Positions 50,916 through 59,602 of a DNA stretch of 64,000 nt are shown piece by piece. This DNA is from Chromobacterium phragmitis. Its GTDB lineage: Bacteria; Pseudomonadota; Gammaproteobacteria; Burkholderiales; Chromobacteriaceae. The DNA lies in contig NZ_CP029495.1 of assembly GCF_003325475.1 (NCBI RefSeq), positions 1,116,001 to 1,180,000 of the forward strand. The letters run 5' to 3'. Both the position numbers and the translations under genes were made by a program. How positions within the stretch are numbered: the first letter of the stretch is position 1; every line of letters begins with the position of its first letter. The notes under the pieces were generated by a model that was given only the letters and a program-made list of their open reading frames with translations, was not told the DNA's origin and did not search any database.

Positions 50916-51554
50916 ATGAAAATCGCACTGATCGGCGCCAGCGGCTATGTCGGTTCCGCCCTGTTGAAAGAAGCCCTGTCCCGCGGCCACCACGTCACCG
51001 CGCTGGTTTCCCGCCCGGAACGCCTCGAAGCGCAAGCCAACCTGGCCGCCGCCAAAGTCGACGTGCAGGACAGCGCCCAGCTGGCCGAACAACTGAAGGG
51101 CTTCGACGCCGTGCTCAGCGCCTTCAGCGGCCACGCCCAGGCCGAGCAGTTCGACTATTTCGTCAAGGGCATCCGCTCCATCATCGCCGCGGCCAAGGCC
51201 GCCCAGGCGCCGCGCCTGTTGGTGGTCGGCGGCGCCGGCAGCCTGGAAGTGGCCCCCGGCGTGCAGCTGGTGGACACGCCGGAATTCCCGGAACAATGGA
51301 AGGCCTCGGCGCTGGGTGCCCGCGAAGCGCTGAACCTGCTGCGCGCCGAAACCGAGTTGAACTGGACCCTGCTGAGCCCGTCGGCGATGCTGGAGCCGGG
51401 CCAGCGCACCGGCCAATTCCGCCTGGGCAAGGACCAGCTGCTGGCCGATGCAAACGGCGACAGCCGCATCTCGGTGGAAGACTACGCCGTCGCCATGATC
51501 GACGAGCTGGAAAAAGGCGCGCATCCGCGCAGCCGCTTCACCGTCGGCTACTGA
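50916..51554 (+). CDS. NAD(P)H-binding atypical SDR (NmrA/YwnB-like)
   Basis: 212 residues. N-terminal dinucleotide motif IALIGASGYVGSALLKEAL (GASGYVGS), AVLSAFSG in the middle and LLVVGGAGSLEV; no Y-x(3)-K catalytic pair, as usual for atypical SDRs. Probably a redox-sensing or quinone-reductase-like enzyme. AAGGAG eight bases before the ATG. Divergent from a LysR regulator; ends at a terminator. Confidence 0.82.
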   Translation: MKIALIGASGYVGSALLKEALSRGHHVTALVSRPERLEAQANLAAAKVDVQDSAQLAEQLKGFDAVLSAFSGHAQAEQFDYFVKGIRSIIAAAKAAQAPRLLVVGGAGSLEVAPGVQLVDTPEFPEQWKASALGAREALNLLRAETELNWTLLSPSAMLEPGQRTGQFRLGKDQLLADANGDSRISVEDYAVAMIDELEKGAHPRSRFTVGY

Positions 51555-51572
51555 TCGTCCGCCGGCAAAATC

Positions 51573-51600
51573 AAACCGCTCCCCTGGGAGCGGTTTTTCT
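51573..51600 (+). terminator. Terminator after the SDR gene
   Basis: AAACCGCTCCC (51573-51583) pairs with GGGAGCGGTTT (51586-51596), followed by T-rich sequence. Confidence 0.85.
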
Positions 51601-51616
51601 TTGCGCAAGCGAAGGC

Positions 51617-53551
51617 TTACAGCTTGAAGCGGGACACCAGCCCCTCCAGCGACTGCGACAAGCGCTCCAGATCGGCCACCACCTGGCCGGCGCGGCCGAT
51701 CTCGGCGTCCGACTGCAGCGCCTGCGACGACATCTGCTCGGCGGCGCGCGCCATGTCCTCGGTGGCCTTGGACTGCTCGCTGGCGGCGTCGCGGATCTCG
51801 GCCGCCTGGCGCACCACCAACTGCATGCTGGACTGGATTTCGGAGATCTGGCGCTGCGCCTCCTCGGCCAGCTCCACGCCGCCCTGCACCGCGCCGTAGG
51901 TCTGCGCCACGCGCTCCCGCGCCTGGCCCGAGCCCTGCTGCATGCCGCCGACCATGTCGTCGATCTCCACCGTGGCCTGGCTGGTGCGCTCGGCGAGCTT
52001 CCTCACCTCGTCGGCCACCACGGCGAAGCCGCGGCCCTGCTCGCCGGCGCGCGCCGCCTCGATCGCCGCGTTCAGCGCCAACAGATTGGTCTGATCGGCG
52101 ATGTCCTTGATCACGCCGGCGATGCTGCCCACTTGGGCCGAGCGGCGCTCCAGCTCCTCCATCACCGTCTTCACCTCGTCCATCGACGATGCGACCGAGC
52201 CGATCTCGACGCTGACCTTGCCCACCGCCTCCGCGCTCTGCGACGACAGCGCGCCGGCCTGCTGCACCGCCTCGGCGGTGCCATGGCAGTTGCCGGCGAT
52301 GTGGCTGACGCTGACCGACAGCTGCTCGATGGTGGCCGCCGTGGTTTCGCTGAGGTCGGCATTGTGGCGCGAACCGGCCGACAAGCGCTCGGTCATCCGC
52401 GCCAGCTCGCCGGCGCTGCGGTGCAGCTGACCGCTTTGTTCGCGCACCTGCTGGAACATGCCGCGCAGCTGCTCCATGAACTGGTTGAACGCCGCCGCCA
52501 CCTGGCCGGTTTCGTCGCGGCTGTCGGCCGGCAGACGCATGGTCAGGTCGCCGTGGCCGGAGCTGAGCGCGCGCATCGCGTCGCGCAGCTGCACCAGCGG
52601 CCGGCTGATGAAGCCGGACACCTGCCAGATCACCAGCAGCGACAGCAGCAGCACCACCGCGTCCACCGCCGCCACCCACCAGATGGTGCGCGTCACCGCG
52701 CCATACACTTCGCCCGCGTCCATCTCCACCACCACGAACCAGTCGGCGTTGGGCATATAGCTGGAGGCGGCGATGGTCGGGCCGTTCGGACCGTCGAAAT
52801 GCGCCAGGTTGAAGCCGGATTTGTTCAGCAGCTGCGGCGCGATCGCCGACAGGCCGGGTAGGTCGGCCAGCAGGGTTTTCTTCTGCATCGCCGCCGGATC
52901 GCGGTGCAGCCGCACCTGGCCGGCGGCATCCACCACGTAGACCTGGCCGCGCTCGCCCACCGCCATCTTGCGCACGCGCTCGGCCATCTGTGTGACGTCG
53001 AAGCCCAGCGCCGCCACCGCCCTGTGGCCGGTCTGGCCCTTGTTGGCCAGCACGTTGACGAACATCATCACCTGTTGCTTGCCGGTTTCCGAGCCCAGCG
53101 TGAACTGACTGTCGCGGCCGGAGGCCAGGAAGTCGGCCAGCCACTTGTCGTTGCCCTTGGGGTCGGCCTTGACGGTAGCGTGATCGATGTAGATGTTGAG
53201 CGTGGCTTCGGAGGTCCAGGAGATGATGGACGCGCCGGAAGTCTGCATCAGCGCCTTGGCGTAGCGCTGCCAGGGGCCGACGCCCGACTCGGGCTCGCCG
53301 GCGGCGGTCCAGTCCAACAGATAGGTATTGGCCGCCAGCTGGCGGGTCTGGCTCAAGGGCAGCGCGATGGAGGCGTCCAGTTCGTTGCGTATGCCCTCCA
53401 CCGTCGCCTTCAGCTCATGCTGCTCCAGGCGCTCGGTCAGCGCCGACTGGAACATGCGGGTGGACACCGTGCCGGCGATGGCCAGCGCGATGAGCAGGAT
53501 CAGCGCGACGCTGACCAGGATTTTCTGTTTGACCGACCAGTTCTTGAACAT
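51617..53551 (-). CDS. Methyl-accepting chemotaxis protein
   Basis: 644 residues from ATG 53551; upstream in-frame codons add a low-quality leader and are rejected. Helix 1 at about 10-32, a periplasmic double-Cache-like sensor of about 270 residues (VYVVDAAGQVRLHRDP, SSYMPNADWFVVVEMDAGEVYG), helix 2 at about 305-328, HAMP, and the cytoplasmic hairpin with tip IADQTNLLALNAAIEAARAG. Couples a periplasmic ligand to CheA. Ligand not predictable; no che genes nearby. Confidence 0.92.
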   Translation of the reverse strand: MFKNWSVKQKILVSVALILLIALAIAGTVSTRMFQSALTERLEQHELKATVEGIRNELDASIALPLSQTRQLAANTYLLDWTAAGEPESGVGPWQRYAKALMQTSGASIISWTSEATLNIYIDHATVKADPKGNDKWLADFLASGRDSQFTLGSETGKQQVMMFVNVLANKGQTGHRAVAALGFDVTQMAERVRKMAVGERGQVYVVDAAGQVRLHRDPAAMQKKTLLADLPGLSAIAPQLLNKSGFNLAHFDGPNGPTIAASSYMPNADWFVVVEMDAGEVYGAVTRTIWWVAAVDAVVLLLSLLVIWQVSGFISRPLVQLRDAMRALSSGHGDLTMRLPADSRDETGQVAAAFNQFMEQLRGMFQQVREQSGQLHRSAGELARMTERLSAGSRHNADLSETTAATIEQLSVSVSHIAGNCHGTAEAVQQAGALSSQSAEAVGKVSVEIGSVASSMDEVKTVMEELERRSAQVGSIAGVIKDIADQTNLLALNAAIEAARAGEQGRGFAVVADEVRKLAERTSQATVEIDDMVGGMQQGSGQARERVAQTYGAVQGGVELAEEAQRQISEIQSSMQLVVRQAAEIRDAASEQSKATEDMARAAEQMSSQALQSDAEIGRAGQVVADLERLSQSLEGLVSRFKL

Positions 53552-53679
53552 GCTTGCTGGCTTCCCAGGAAGAGACGAAGAAAGTCCGGCGCCGCGTGGC
53601 GCCGCATCCGCGCATAGTGCGCCCGGCCATGCGGGGCGGTGCTGAGCCGGATCAAGCGCCGTCTCCATCTGAAAAGCAT

Positions 53680-53699
53680 GCCGCCGCAATAGCGGCGGC
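53680..53699 (-). terminator. Hairpin after the DinB-like gene
   Basis: GCCGCCGC (53680-53687) and GCGGCGGC (53692-53699) around AATA; on the minus strand followed by ATGCTTTTC. Possible terminator of the DinB-like gene. Confidence 0.5.
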
Positions 53700-53777
53700 A
53701 ATTGTAACAAGCTCTTATGTTTTCGACATGTGGAAAATTTCCTGCCTTACTTCTTCATGTGGAATCATTGCCACAGC

Positions 53778-54287
53778 TCAGCGCGGCAGACGGCGAGCCG
53801 GCTCGCTGTCGTGCAGGAAACGGGTGTAGATGTCTCGCGGCGGCTGCAAGCCGCACTCTGCCAGGACGCGGCCCACCGCGCCGCGATGGTAGCCGCCGTG
53901 GGTGATCGCCTGCATCAGCATTTCGGCGCGGCTCATCCTGCCGTGGCCGCCGTCGGTGAAGGTGAAATCGACGTTCTCGGCGAGTTCGGCATCGCTCAGG
54001 CCGCTGGCGTAGCCGATGTACCAGGCGTTGGTTTCGCGCGCCGCGGCCAGCAGGTCGGCCAGCTCCGGCGTGTCCGGCGTGTTGGTGCCGGCGTAGCCGT
54101 GCGGCCGGCCGGTCAGATTGCCGGCGAAGATGCGATCCACCACGTGGATGTGGTTGAGGATGCGGACGGCGAGATGGCGCTTGTCCGGATGGGCGTCGCC
54201 ATCCAGCCGGGCCGTCAGCGCGTGCAGCTCTTCATCGGCCCAGGCCTTGTAGCGGAACAGCGAGGGGAACAGATCGGGAAGACTCAT
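53778..54287 (-). CDS. DinB-family putative metal-dependent protein
   Basis: 169 residues from ATG 54287 (AAAGG upstream). Four-helix DinB fold with the histidine pattern H-x(2)-D ... H-x(3)-H: RILNHIHVVDRIFAG near residue 45 and MQAITHGGYHRGAVGR near 130. Family members bind a divalent metal and include thiol-dependent transferases; the substrate here is unknown. Lies 72 bases after the TetR gene on the same strand. Confidence 0.8.
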   Translation of the reverse strand: MSLPDLFPSLFRYKAWADEELHALTARLDGDAHPDKRHLAVRILNHIHVVDRIFAGNLTGRPHGYAGTNTPDTPELADLLAAARETNAWYIGYASGLSDAELAENVDFTFTDGGHGRMSRAEMLMQAITHGGYHRGAVGRVLAECGLQPPRDIYTRFLHDSEPARRLPR

Positions 54288-54317
54288 CTTGCGGCCTTTT
54301 GCGCGCGCGGCGCTTGC

Positions 54318-54343
54318 GTGGGACAAGTTTCCCATTGTCTCAC
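54318..54343. promoter_or_regulatory. Inverted repeat upstream of the DinB-like gene
   Basis: GTGGGACAA (54318-54326) and TTGTCTCAC (54335-54343) pair at eight of nine positions across eight bases, in the gap between the TetR and DinB-like genes. Operator or weak stem-loop; undecided. Confidence 0.3.
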
Positions 54344-54359
54344 ACCGGACTTTCCGATG

Positions 54360-54962
54360 TCATTCCGTCCCGTAAGCCGCCAGGAACACCCTGACCGCGT
54401 CCGCCACCCTGCCCGGCCGCTCCGAAGCCGGCGCCAACTCGTCGATCAGGCCGGTCATCATCGCCGCCTGGCATTCCGACTGCAGCAGGCCATGGAAATG
54501 CATGGCGGCGGTCCACGGCGACGCCTCGCGCAGCCGGCCGGCCTGCATTTCCGCCGCCATGAAATCGGCCAGCCGGGTCCAGCCCATCTTGGGGCCGTTT
54601 TCGTAGAACAGCCTGCCCACTTCGCTGCGGCTGCCGCCGCCCATCACGATCGCATGCAGCGCGCGCAGTTCGGGGCTGAACAGATTGTCGAGGAAGGCCA
54701 TGCCGAAAGTCCGCAGCACCGCCTCCAGATCGCCGCCCGGCTGCAGCTTGACATAGGACGACGACAGTTCCGCCGTCAGCGAGCGCATCACCTCCAGGAA
54801 CAGAGCCTCCTTGGAGGGGAAATAATTGTACAGCGTGGCCTTGGAGCCGCCGGCCCGGGCCGATATCTCGGACATCGACGCCGCCTCGTAGCCGCGTTCG
54901 ACGAAGACTTCGGTCGCCGCCGCCACCAAGCCCAGGCGCTTGTTTTCGCTTTTTGTGCGCAT
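54360..54962 (-). CDS. TetR-family repressor of the second efflux operon
   Basis: 200 residues. The ATG at 54962 is chosen because AAGGA lies five bases upstream; an ATG at 54968 would overlap that motif. Helix-turn-helix SMSEISARAGGSKATLYNYF near residues 28-50 is typical of AcrR/TetR proteins, with a C-terminal ligand-binding domain. Divergent from the OMF-MFP-MFS operon at 55077, with operator-like repeats in the gap; should repress it until a drug ligand binds. Confidence 0.88.
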   Translation of the reverse strand: MRTKSENKRLGLVAAATEVFVERGYEAASMSEISARAGGSKATLYNYFPSKEALFLEVMRSLTAELSSSYVKLQPGGDLEAVLRTFGMAFLDNLFSPELRALHAIVMGGGSRSEVGRLFYENGPKMGWTRLADFMAAEMQAGRLREASPWTAAMHFHGLLQSECQAAMMTGLIDELAPASERPGRVADAVRVFLAAYGTE

Positions 54963-54977
54963 ATCCATCCTTAAAAC

Positions 54978-54993
54978 TGAACAGTACAGTTCA
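54978..54993. promoter_or_regulatory. Candidate TetR operator 1
   Basis: TGAACAGTACAGTTCA is nearly symmetrical (TGAAC/GTTCA arms around a GTAC core, two mismatches). It lies 15 bases before the TetR start. GTACAGTT recurs at 55042-55049. Confidence 0.5.
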
Positions 54994-55000
54994 AATTTTC

Positions 55001-55030
55001 TTGACAAGAAATCACGTCTCGCCATATAAC
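55001..55030 (+). promoter_or_regulatory. Sigma-70 promoter of the second efflux operon
   Basis: Consensus -35 TTGACA (55001-55006) and -10 TATAAC (55025-55030) with an 18-base spacer. A second GTACAGTT-containing site (55037-55050) covers the expected start point, so bound repressor would block transcription. Confidence 0.65.
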
Positions 55031-55036
55031 CATACC

Positions 55037-55050
55037 GTACCGTACAGTTA
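55037..55050. promoter_or_regulatory. Candidate TetR operator 2
   Basis: GTACCGTACAGTTA shares GTACAGTT with operator 1 and lies just downstream of the -10 box, 27 bases before the OMF start. Confidence 0.45.
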
Positions 55051-55076
55051 AATCAAAACATTACCGGACAGAGACG

Positions 55077-56522
55077 ATGAGAACCGCATATTTCCGCTGG
55101 CAGCCGCTGCCAGCAGCCGGCCTCTCCGCAGCGCTGGCGCTGATGGGAGGCTGCGCGACGACGCCGGACATGGGTCCGGCGCCGCAGATCAAACCGCTGC
55201 AACAATACCAGAATACGCAAAGCCTGCCCGCCTCGGACGGCGTCTGGGCCGACGAGCAATGGTGGAAAAAATACGGCGACGCGCAGCTGAACGCGCTGAT
55301 GGACGAGGCGCTGAGCCAGGCGCCCGACCTCGCCGCCGCCCGCGCCCGCGTCGAACGCGCCGAAGGCCTGGCGCAGCAGGCCGGCGCCGCGCGGCTGCCC
55401 GGCGTGGACCTCAACGCCGCTATCAACCGCGACAAGCAAAGCTACAACAACGGGATGCCGGCGCCGGCAGGCTTCAACACCAGCGCCCGCGGCACGCTGG
55501 ATTTCAGCTACGAGCTGGACTTCTGGGGCAAGAACCGCGCGTCGGTGGCCGCCGCGACCTCGGACCTGACCGCCGCCCGCGCCGACGCGGCTCAGGCCAG
55601 GTTGATGTTGACCGCTTCGCTGGCCGCCGGCTACGCCGAGCTGGCGCGCTTGTTCGCCGAGCGCGACGCCGCCGCCCAGGCGCTGGACGTGCGCGAGCAC
55701 ACCGCCAGGCTGATGCTGCAACGCTGGCAGCAAGGCATGGATACCCTCGGCGTGCTGCGCCAGGCGGAATCGCGCGCAGCAGCCGCCCGCGCCGACCTGG
55801 CCGCCGCCGATGAAAGCATCGCGCTGCAGCGCCACAGCCTGGCCGCGCTGATCGGTGCCGGACCCGACCGCGGCCTGGCCATCGCCCGCCCCGCGACTGG
55901 CTTGTTTCGCGAACAGCGGCTCCCGGCCGCGCTGGCGGCCGAGCTGCTGGGCCGCCGGCCGGATCTCTCCGCCGCCCGGCTCCGCGCCGAAGCCGCGGCC
56001 AAGCGCATCGACGCCGCCCAGGCCCAGTTCTACCCCAACATCAATCTCACCGCCTTCGTCGGCGCCCAGTCGCTGGGGCTGGACCTGTTCGCCAAGAGCG
56101 GCTCCGGCATAGCCGGCATCGGCCCGGCGATCAACCTGCCCCTGTTCCGCGGCGGCCAGCTGCAAGGCCAATACCGCGCCGCGCGCGGCGATTACGACGC
56201 CGCCGTCGCCAGCTACGACGCCACCCTGAGCCAGGCGCTGCGCGAAGTGGCCGACGCCGTCGCCAGCCAGGCCGCGCTGACGCCGCAGCTGCTACAGCGC
56301 CAGGACGCGCTGACGGCGGCCGACGAAGCCTACCGCGTCAGCCAGAACCGCTTCGACGGCGGACTGGCCAATTACCTGGACGTGCTCACCGCCGAAGACA
56401 GCGTGATCGCCGCCCGCCGCGGGCTGGCCAATCTGCAGGCCCGCCGCTTCTCGCTGGATGTGGCGCTGGTCAAGGCGTTGGGGGGCGGATACCAGCAAAC
56501 CGAACAACAGGCCGCCCGCTGA
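55077..56522 (+). CDS. Outer-membrane efflux lipoprotein, NodT family (second system)
   Basis: 481 residues. Lipoprotein signal with lipobox MGGCAT (Cys near residue 26). Two OEP repeats with SYELDFWGKNR and LLGRRPDLSAARLR, in the same places as in EmrC at 717, of which it is a paralogue. First gene of an operon with a membrane fusion protein and an MFS transporter, under the divergent TetR gene. Confidence 0.9.
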   Translation: MRTAYFRWQPLPAAGLSAALALMGGCATTPDMGPAPQIKPLQQYQNTQSLPASDGVWADEQWWKKYGDAQLNALMDEALSQAPDLAAARARVERAEGLAQQAGAARLPGVDLNAAINRDKQSYNNGMPAPAGFNTSARGTLDFSYELDFWGKNRASVAAATSDLTAARADAAQARLMLTASLAAGYAELARLFAERDAAAQALDVREHTARLMLQRWQQGMDTLGVLRQAESRAAAARADLAAADESIALQRHSLAALIGAGPDRGLAIARPATGLFREQRLPAALAAELLGRRPDLSAARLRAEAAAKRIDAAQAQFYPNINLTAFVGAQSLGLDLFAKSGSGIAGIGPAINLPLFRGGQLQGQYRAARGDYDAAVASYDATLSQALREVADAVASQAALTPQLLQRQDALTAADEAYRVSQNRFDGGLANYLDVLTAEDSVIAARRGLANLQARRFSLDVALVKALGGGYQQTEQQAAR

Positions 56523-56666
56523 GAACCTGCTTACGATCTCGCGAGCGAGAGCGAGACAAGGCGAAAACGGTTGAGGAAGCGGAATGTACATCCGGTACAT
56601 GAGCATTCCGAAGGCGTACTCACCGTGTTAGACCTCACGAAGCGCAGCAGATCGTAAACAGGTTCT
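56522..56666. repeat. 145-base element with 18-base terminal inverted repeats
   Basis: AGAACCTGCTTACGATCT at 56522-56539 matches the reverse complement of 56649-56666 (AGAACCTGTTTACGATCT) at 17 of 18 positions. Inside, GGAATGTACATCCGGTACATGAGCATTCC-type symmetry around 56581-56609 forms another stem. It begins on the last base of the OMF stop codon and fills the gap to the fusion-protein gene. No transposase and no obvious target duplication; it looks like a MITE or REP-type repeat. Confidence 0.75.
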
Positions 56667-56702
56667 GAGACCGTCGGCAAACCCACATCTGGACTACCCA
56701 TC

Positions 56703-57845
56703 ATGAGCGAAAACGCACAAGCCCTGCCGGCCTCCGCGGCGCCCGCCGCCGCCGGCCATCCCCTGCAACGCAAGAAGCTGTTCACCCTGCTGTTCGGCGC
56801 CGTCGCCGCGGCGGCCGTCGCCTACGGCGGCTACTGGACGCTGGTCGGCTCCCATTACGTCAGCACCGACAACGCCTATGTCGCCGCCGAGATCGCCCAA
56901 GTGACGCCTGAAGTGGCCGGCACCATCCAGCAGGTGAAGGTGGTCGACACCCAGGCGGTGAAGGCCGGCGACGTGCTGGTGGTGCTGAACGACAGCGACG
57001 CCAAGCTGGCCCTGGCCCAGGCCGAAGCCGACCTCGCCCGCGCCGAGCGCCGGGTGAAGGGCTACTTCGCCAACGACGAGGGCCTGAGCGCACAGGCCCA
57101 GGCCCGCAGCGCCGATCAGGCCCGCTCCGCCGCGCAGCTGGCCTCGGCCCGTGCCGATCTGGAACGTGCCAAGCTGGACCTGCAGCGCCGCCAGGCGCTG
57201 GCGAAAAGCGGCTCGGTATCCGGCGAGGAGCTGAGCAACGCGCGGAACGCCTTTGCCACCGCGTCGGCCAGCCTGAAAGCCGCCGAGGCAGCCAGCCAGC
57301 AAAGCGCCGCCAATTACCGCGCCGCCGTCGGCAGCCTGAAGGCCAACCAGACGCTGACCGCCGACACCACGGTGGACGACAACCCGGAAGTGGCGCTGGC
57401 GCGCGCCAAGCGCGACCAGGCCAGGCTGGACCTGCAGCGCACGGTGATCCGCGCCCAGGTGGACGGCGTGGTGGCCAAGCGCCAGGCCCAAGTGGGCCAG
57501 CGGGTGCAGGCCGGCACGCCGCTGCTGTCGGTGGTGCCGCTGCAAAACGCCCACGTCGACGCCAATTTCAAGGAAGTGCAGCTGAGCAAGGTGCGCGTCG
57601 GCCAGCCGGTGGAGCTGACTGCCGACCTCTACGGCAACAAGGTGGTCTACCACGGCAAGGTGGCCGGCCTGTCCGGCGGCTCCGGCGCCGCGTTTTCGAT
57701 GATTCCGGCGCAGAACGCCACCGGCAACTGGATCAAGGTGGTGCAGCGGCTGCCGGTGCGCGTCGCGCTGGACCCGGCCGAACTGAAGGCCCATCCGCTG
57801 CAGGTGGGGCTGTCGATGGAAGCCACCATAGACGTCAGCGAGTGA
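56703..57845 (+). CDS. EmrA-like membrane fusion protein (second system)
   Basis: 380 residues. N-terminal anchor at about 26-46, lipoyl motif TDNAYVAAEIAQVTPEVAG, a coiled-coil hairpin at about 95-215 and the barrel with NATGNWIKVVQRLPVRVALDP. Longer hairpin than the EmrA at 2146 but otherwise closely paralogous. The gap to the OMF gene holds an inverted-repeat element; no strong ribosome binding site is seen before the ATG. Confidence 0.9.
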   Translation: MSENAQALPASAAPAAAGHPLQRKKLFTLLFGAVAAAAVAYGGYWTLVGSHYVSTDNAYVAAEIAQVTPEVAGTIQQVKVVDTQAVKAGDVLVVLNDSDAKLALAQAEADLARAERRVKGYFANDEGLSAQAQARSADQARSAAQLASARADLERAKLDLQRRQALAKSGSVSGEELSNARNAFATASASLKAAEAASQQSAANYRAAVGSLKANQTLTADTTVDDNPEVALARAKRDQARLDLQRTVIRAQVDGVVAKRQAQVGQRVQAGTPLLSVVPLQNAHVDANFKEVQLSKVRVGQPVELTADLYGNKVVYHGKVAGLSGGSGAAFSMIPAQNATGNWIKVVQRLPVRVALDPAELKAHPLQVGLSMEATIDVSE

Positions 57846-57852
57846 GGCCATC

Positions 57853-59397
57853 ATGTCTAGCGCGAATCCGGCGGCCGGCGGCATCCAGCGGCCGCTGACC
57901 GGCAATATGCTGTGGCTGGCGGCGCTGGTGCTGGCCGCCGCCAACTTCATGGTGGTGCTGGACACCACCATCGCCAACGTGTCGGTGCCCAATATCGCAG
58001 GCGGCCTGGCGGTGTCGTCCAGCCAGGGCACCTATGTCATCACCTCCTACGCGGTGGCCGAGGCCATCATCGTGCCGCTGACCGGCTGGCTGGCGGCGCG
58101 CTTCGGCACCGTGCGGCTGTTCGTCGGCGCGATGCTGCTGTTCGGCCTGTTCTCCATGCTGTGCGGCCTGGCCGGCTCGCTGGAGACGCTGGTGCTGTTC
58201 CGCGTGCTGCAAGGCCTGGCCGGCGGCCCGCTGATGCCGATGTCTCAGACCCTGCTGCTGCAGATTTTCCCCAAGCAGAAAGCCGGCGCGGCGATCGGCC
58301 TGTGGAGCATGACCACGCTGGTGGCGCCCATCATGGGCCCCATCCTGGGCGGCACGCTGTGCGACCAGGCCAGCTGGCCGTGGATCTTCTACATCAACGT
58401 GCCGATCGCGCTGGGCTGCGGCCTCCTGGGCTGGAACCTGCTCAAGCGCTACCAGAGCCAGGTGTTCAAGCTGCGGATAGACGTGATCGGGCTGGCGCTG
58501 CTGATCGTGTGGGTGGCCTCGCTGCAACTGATGCTGGACAAGGGCAAGGAGCTGGATTGGTTCGCCTCGCCGGCCATCGTCGGCATGGCCATCGTGGCGC
58601 TGGTCGGCTTCGCCGCCTTCCTGATCTGGGAGCTGACAGATGCCCAGCCCATCGTCGACCTCAGGGTGTTCCGCCACCGCGGCTTCTGGGCCAGCGTGCT
58701 GACCATCTCGCTGGCGTTCGGCTCGTTCTTCGGCGCCACCGTGCTGACGCCGCAGTGGCTGCAGGCCTATATGGGCTACACCGCCACCCAGGCCGGCTAC
58801 GCCACCGCGATGAGCGGCGTGCTGGCGGTGATGGTGGCGCCGATCGCCGCCCAGCTGTCCTCGCGGATGGATCCGCGCAAGCTGGTGTTCTGCGGCGTGA
58901 TGTGGCTGGGCTGCGTCACGCTGTACCGCAGCTTCTCCACCACCGACATGGGCTTCTGGCAGGTGGCGCTGCCGCTGTTGTTCCAAGGCCTGGGCATGCC
59001 GTTCTTTTTCGTGCCGCTGACCGGCCTGGCGCTGGCCAGCGTGGAGCCGGCGGAAGTAGCGTCCGCGGCCGGCCTGATGAGCTTCATGCGCACGCTGTCC
59101 GGCGCCTTCGCCACCTCGCTGGTGACCACCGCCTGGGACGACAAGGCCAATTACAACCATGCCGAGCTGGTCGGCATGGTGGACGGCGGCGGCGACGCGC
59201 TGCGCGCGCTGACCGGCGGCGGCCTGTCCGACAGCGCGGCCTGGGGCACCATGGAACAGATGCTGCAGGCGCAAAGCATCATGCTGTCCACCAACCAGAT
59301 CTTCTGGCTGGCGGGCCTGTCCTTCGTTGTCGCCGCTTGCGCGATCTGGCTGGCGCCCAGGCCCAGCCGCGTCGCCGACACCAGCCAGGCCCACTGA
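57853..59397 (+). CDS. EmrB-like MFS transporter (DHA2, second system)
   Basis: 514 residues, 14 helices. VLDTTIANVSVPNI, GWLAARFGTVRLF (motif A) and MGPILGGTLCD (motif C region) are visible. Paralogue of EmrB at 3304. Starts seven bases after the fusion-protein gene; the operon ends at a terminator 26 bases after its stop. Confidence 0.92.
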   Translation: MSSANPAAGGIQRPLTGNMLWLAALVLAAANFMVVLDTTIANVSVPNIAGGLAVSSSQGTYVITSYAVAEAIIVPLTGWLAARFGTVRLFVGAMLLFGLFSMLCGLAGSLETLVLFRVLQGLAGGPLMPMSQTLLLQIFPKQKAGAAIGLWSMTTLVAPIMGPILGGTLCDQASWPWIFYINVPIALGCGLLGWNLLKRYQSQVFKLRIDVIGLALLIVWVASLQLMLDKGKELDWFASPAIVGMAIVALVGFAAFLIWELTDAQPIVDLRVFRHRGFWASVLTISLAFGSFFGATVLTPQWLQAYMGYTATQAGYATAMSGVLAVMVAPIAAQLSSRMDPRKLVFCGVMWLGCVTLYRSFSTTDMGFWQVALPLLFQGLGMPFFFVPLTGLALASVEPAEVASAAGLMSFMRTLSGAFATSLVTTAWDDKANYNHAELVGMVDGGGDALRALTGGGLSDSAAWGTMEQMLQAQSIMLSTNQIFWLAGLSFVVAACAIWLAPRPSRVADTSQAH

Positions 59398-59423
59398 GTT
59401 TCTCGACCCGCGTTTCACCACTT

Positions 59424-59454
59424 GCCCCGCGCCCTTGTGGCCGGGGCTTTTTTT
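59424..59454 (+). terminator. Terminator of the second efflux operon
   Basis: GCCCCG (59424-59429) pairs with CGGGGC (59442-59447), followed by seven T. Confidence 0.8.
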
Positions 59455-59602
59455 CGCCCTGTATCGAAGGCCAGTCTTTACATACGGCCACCATCTCGTA
59501 ACAGACGCTTACATATACTGCGTGTTATCAGTATGCCGCAACAATAATCAAGACCACCCGCGCCTCCGCCTTCCATTCCACGCAAACAGGAAACCCTCAG
59601 CA

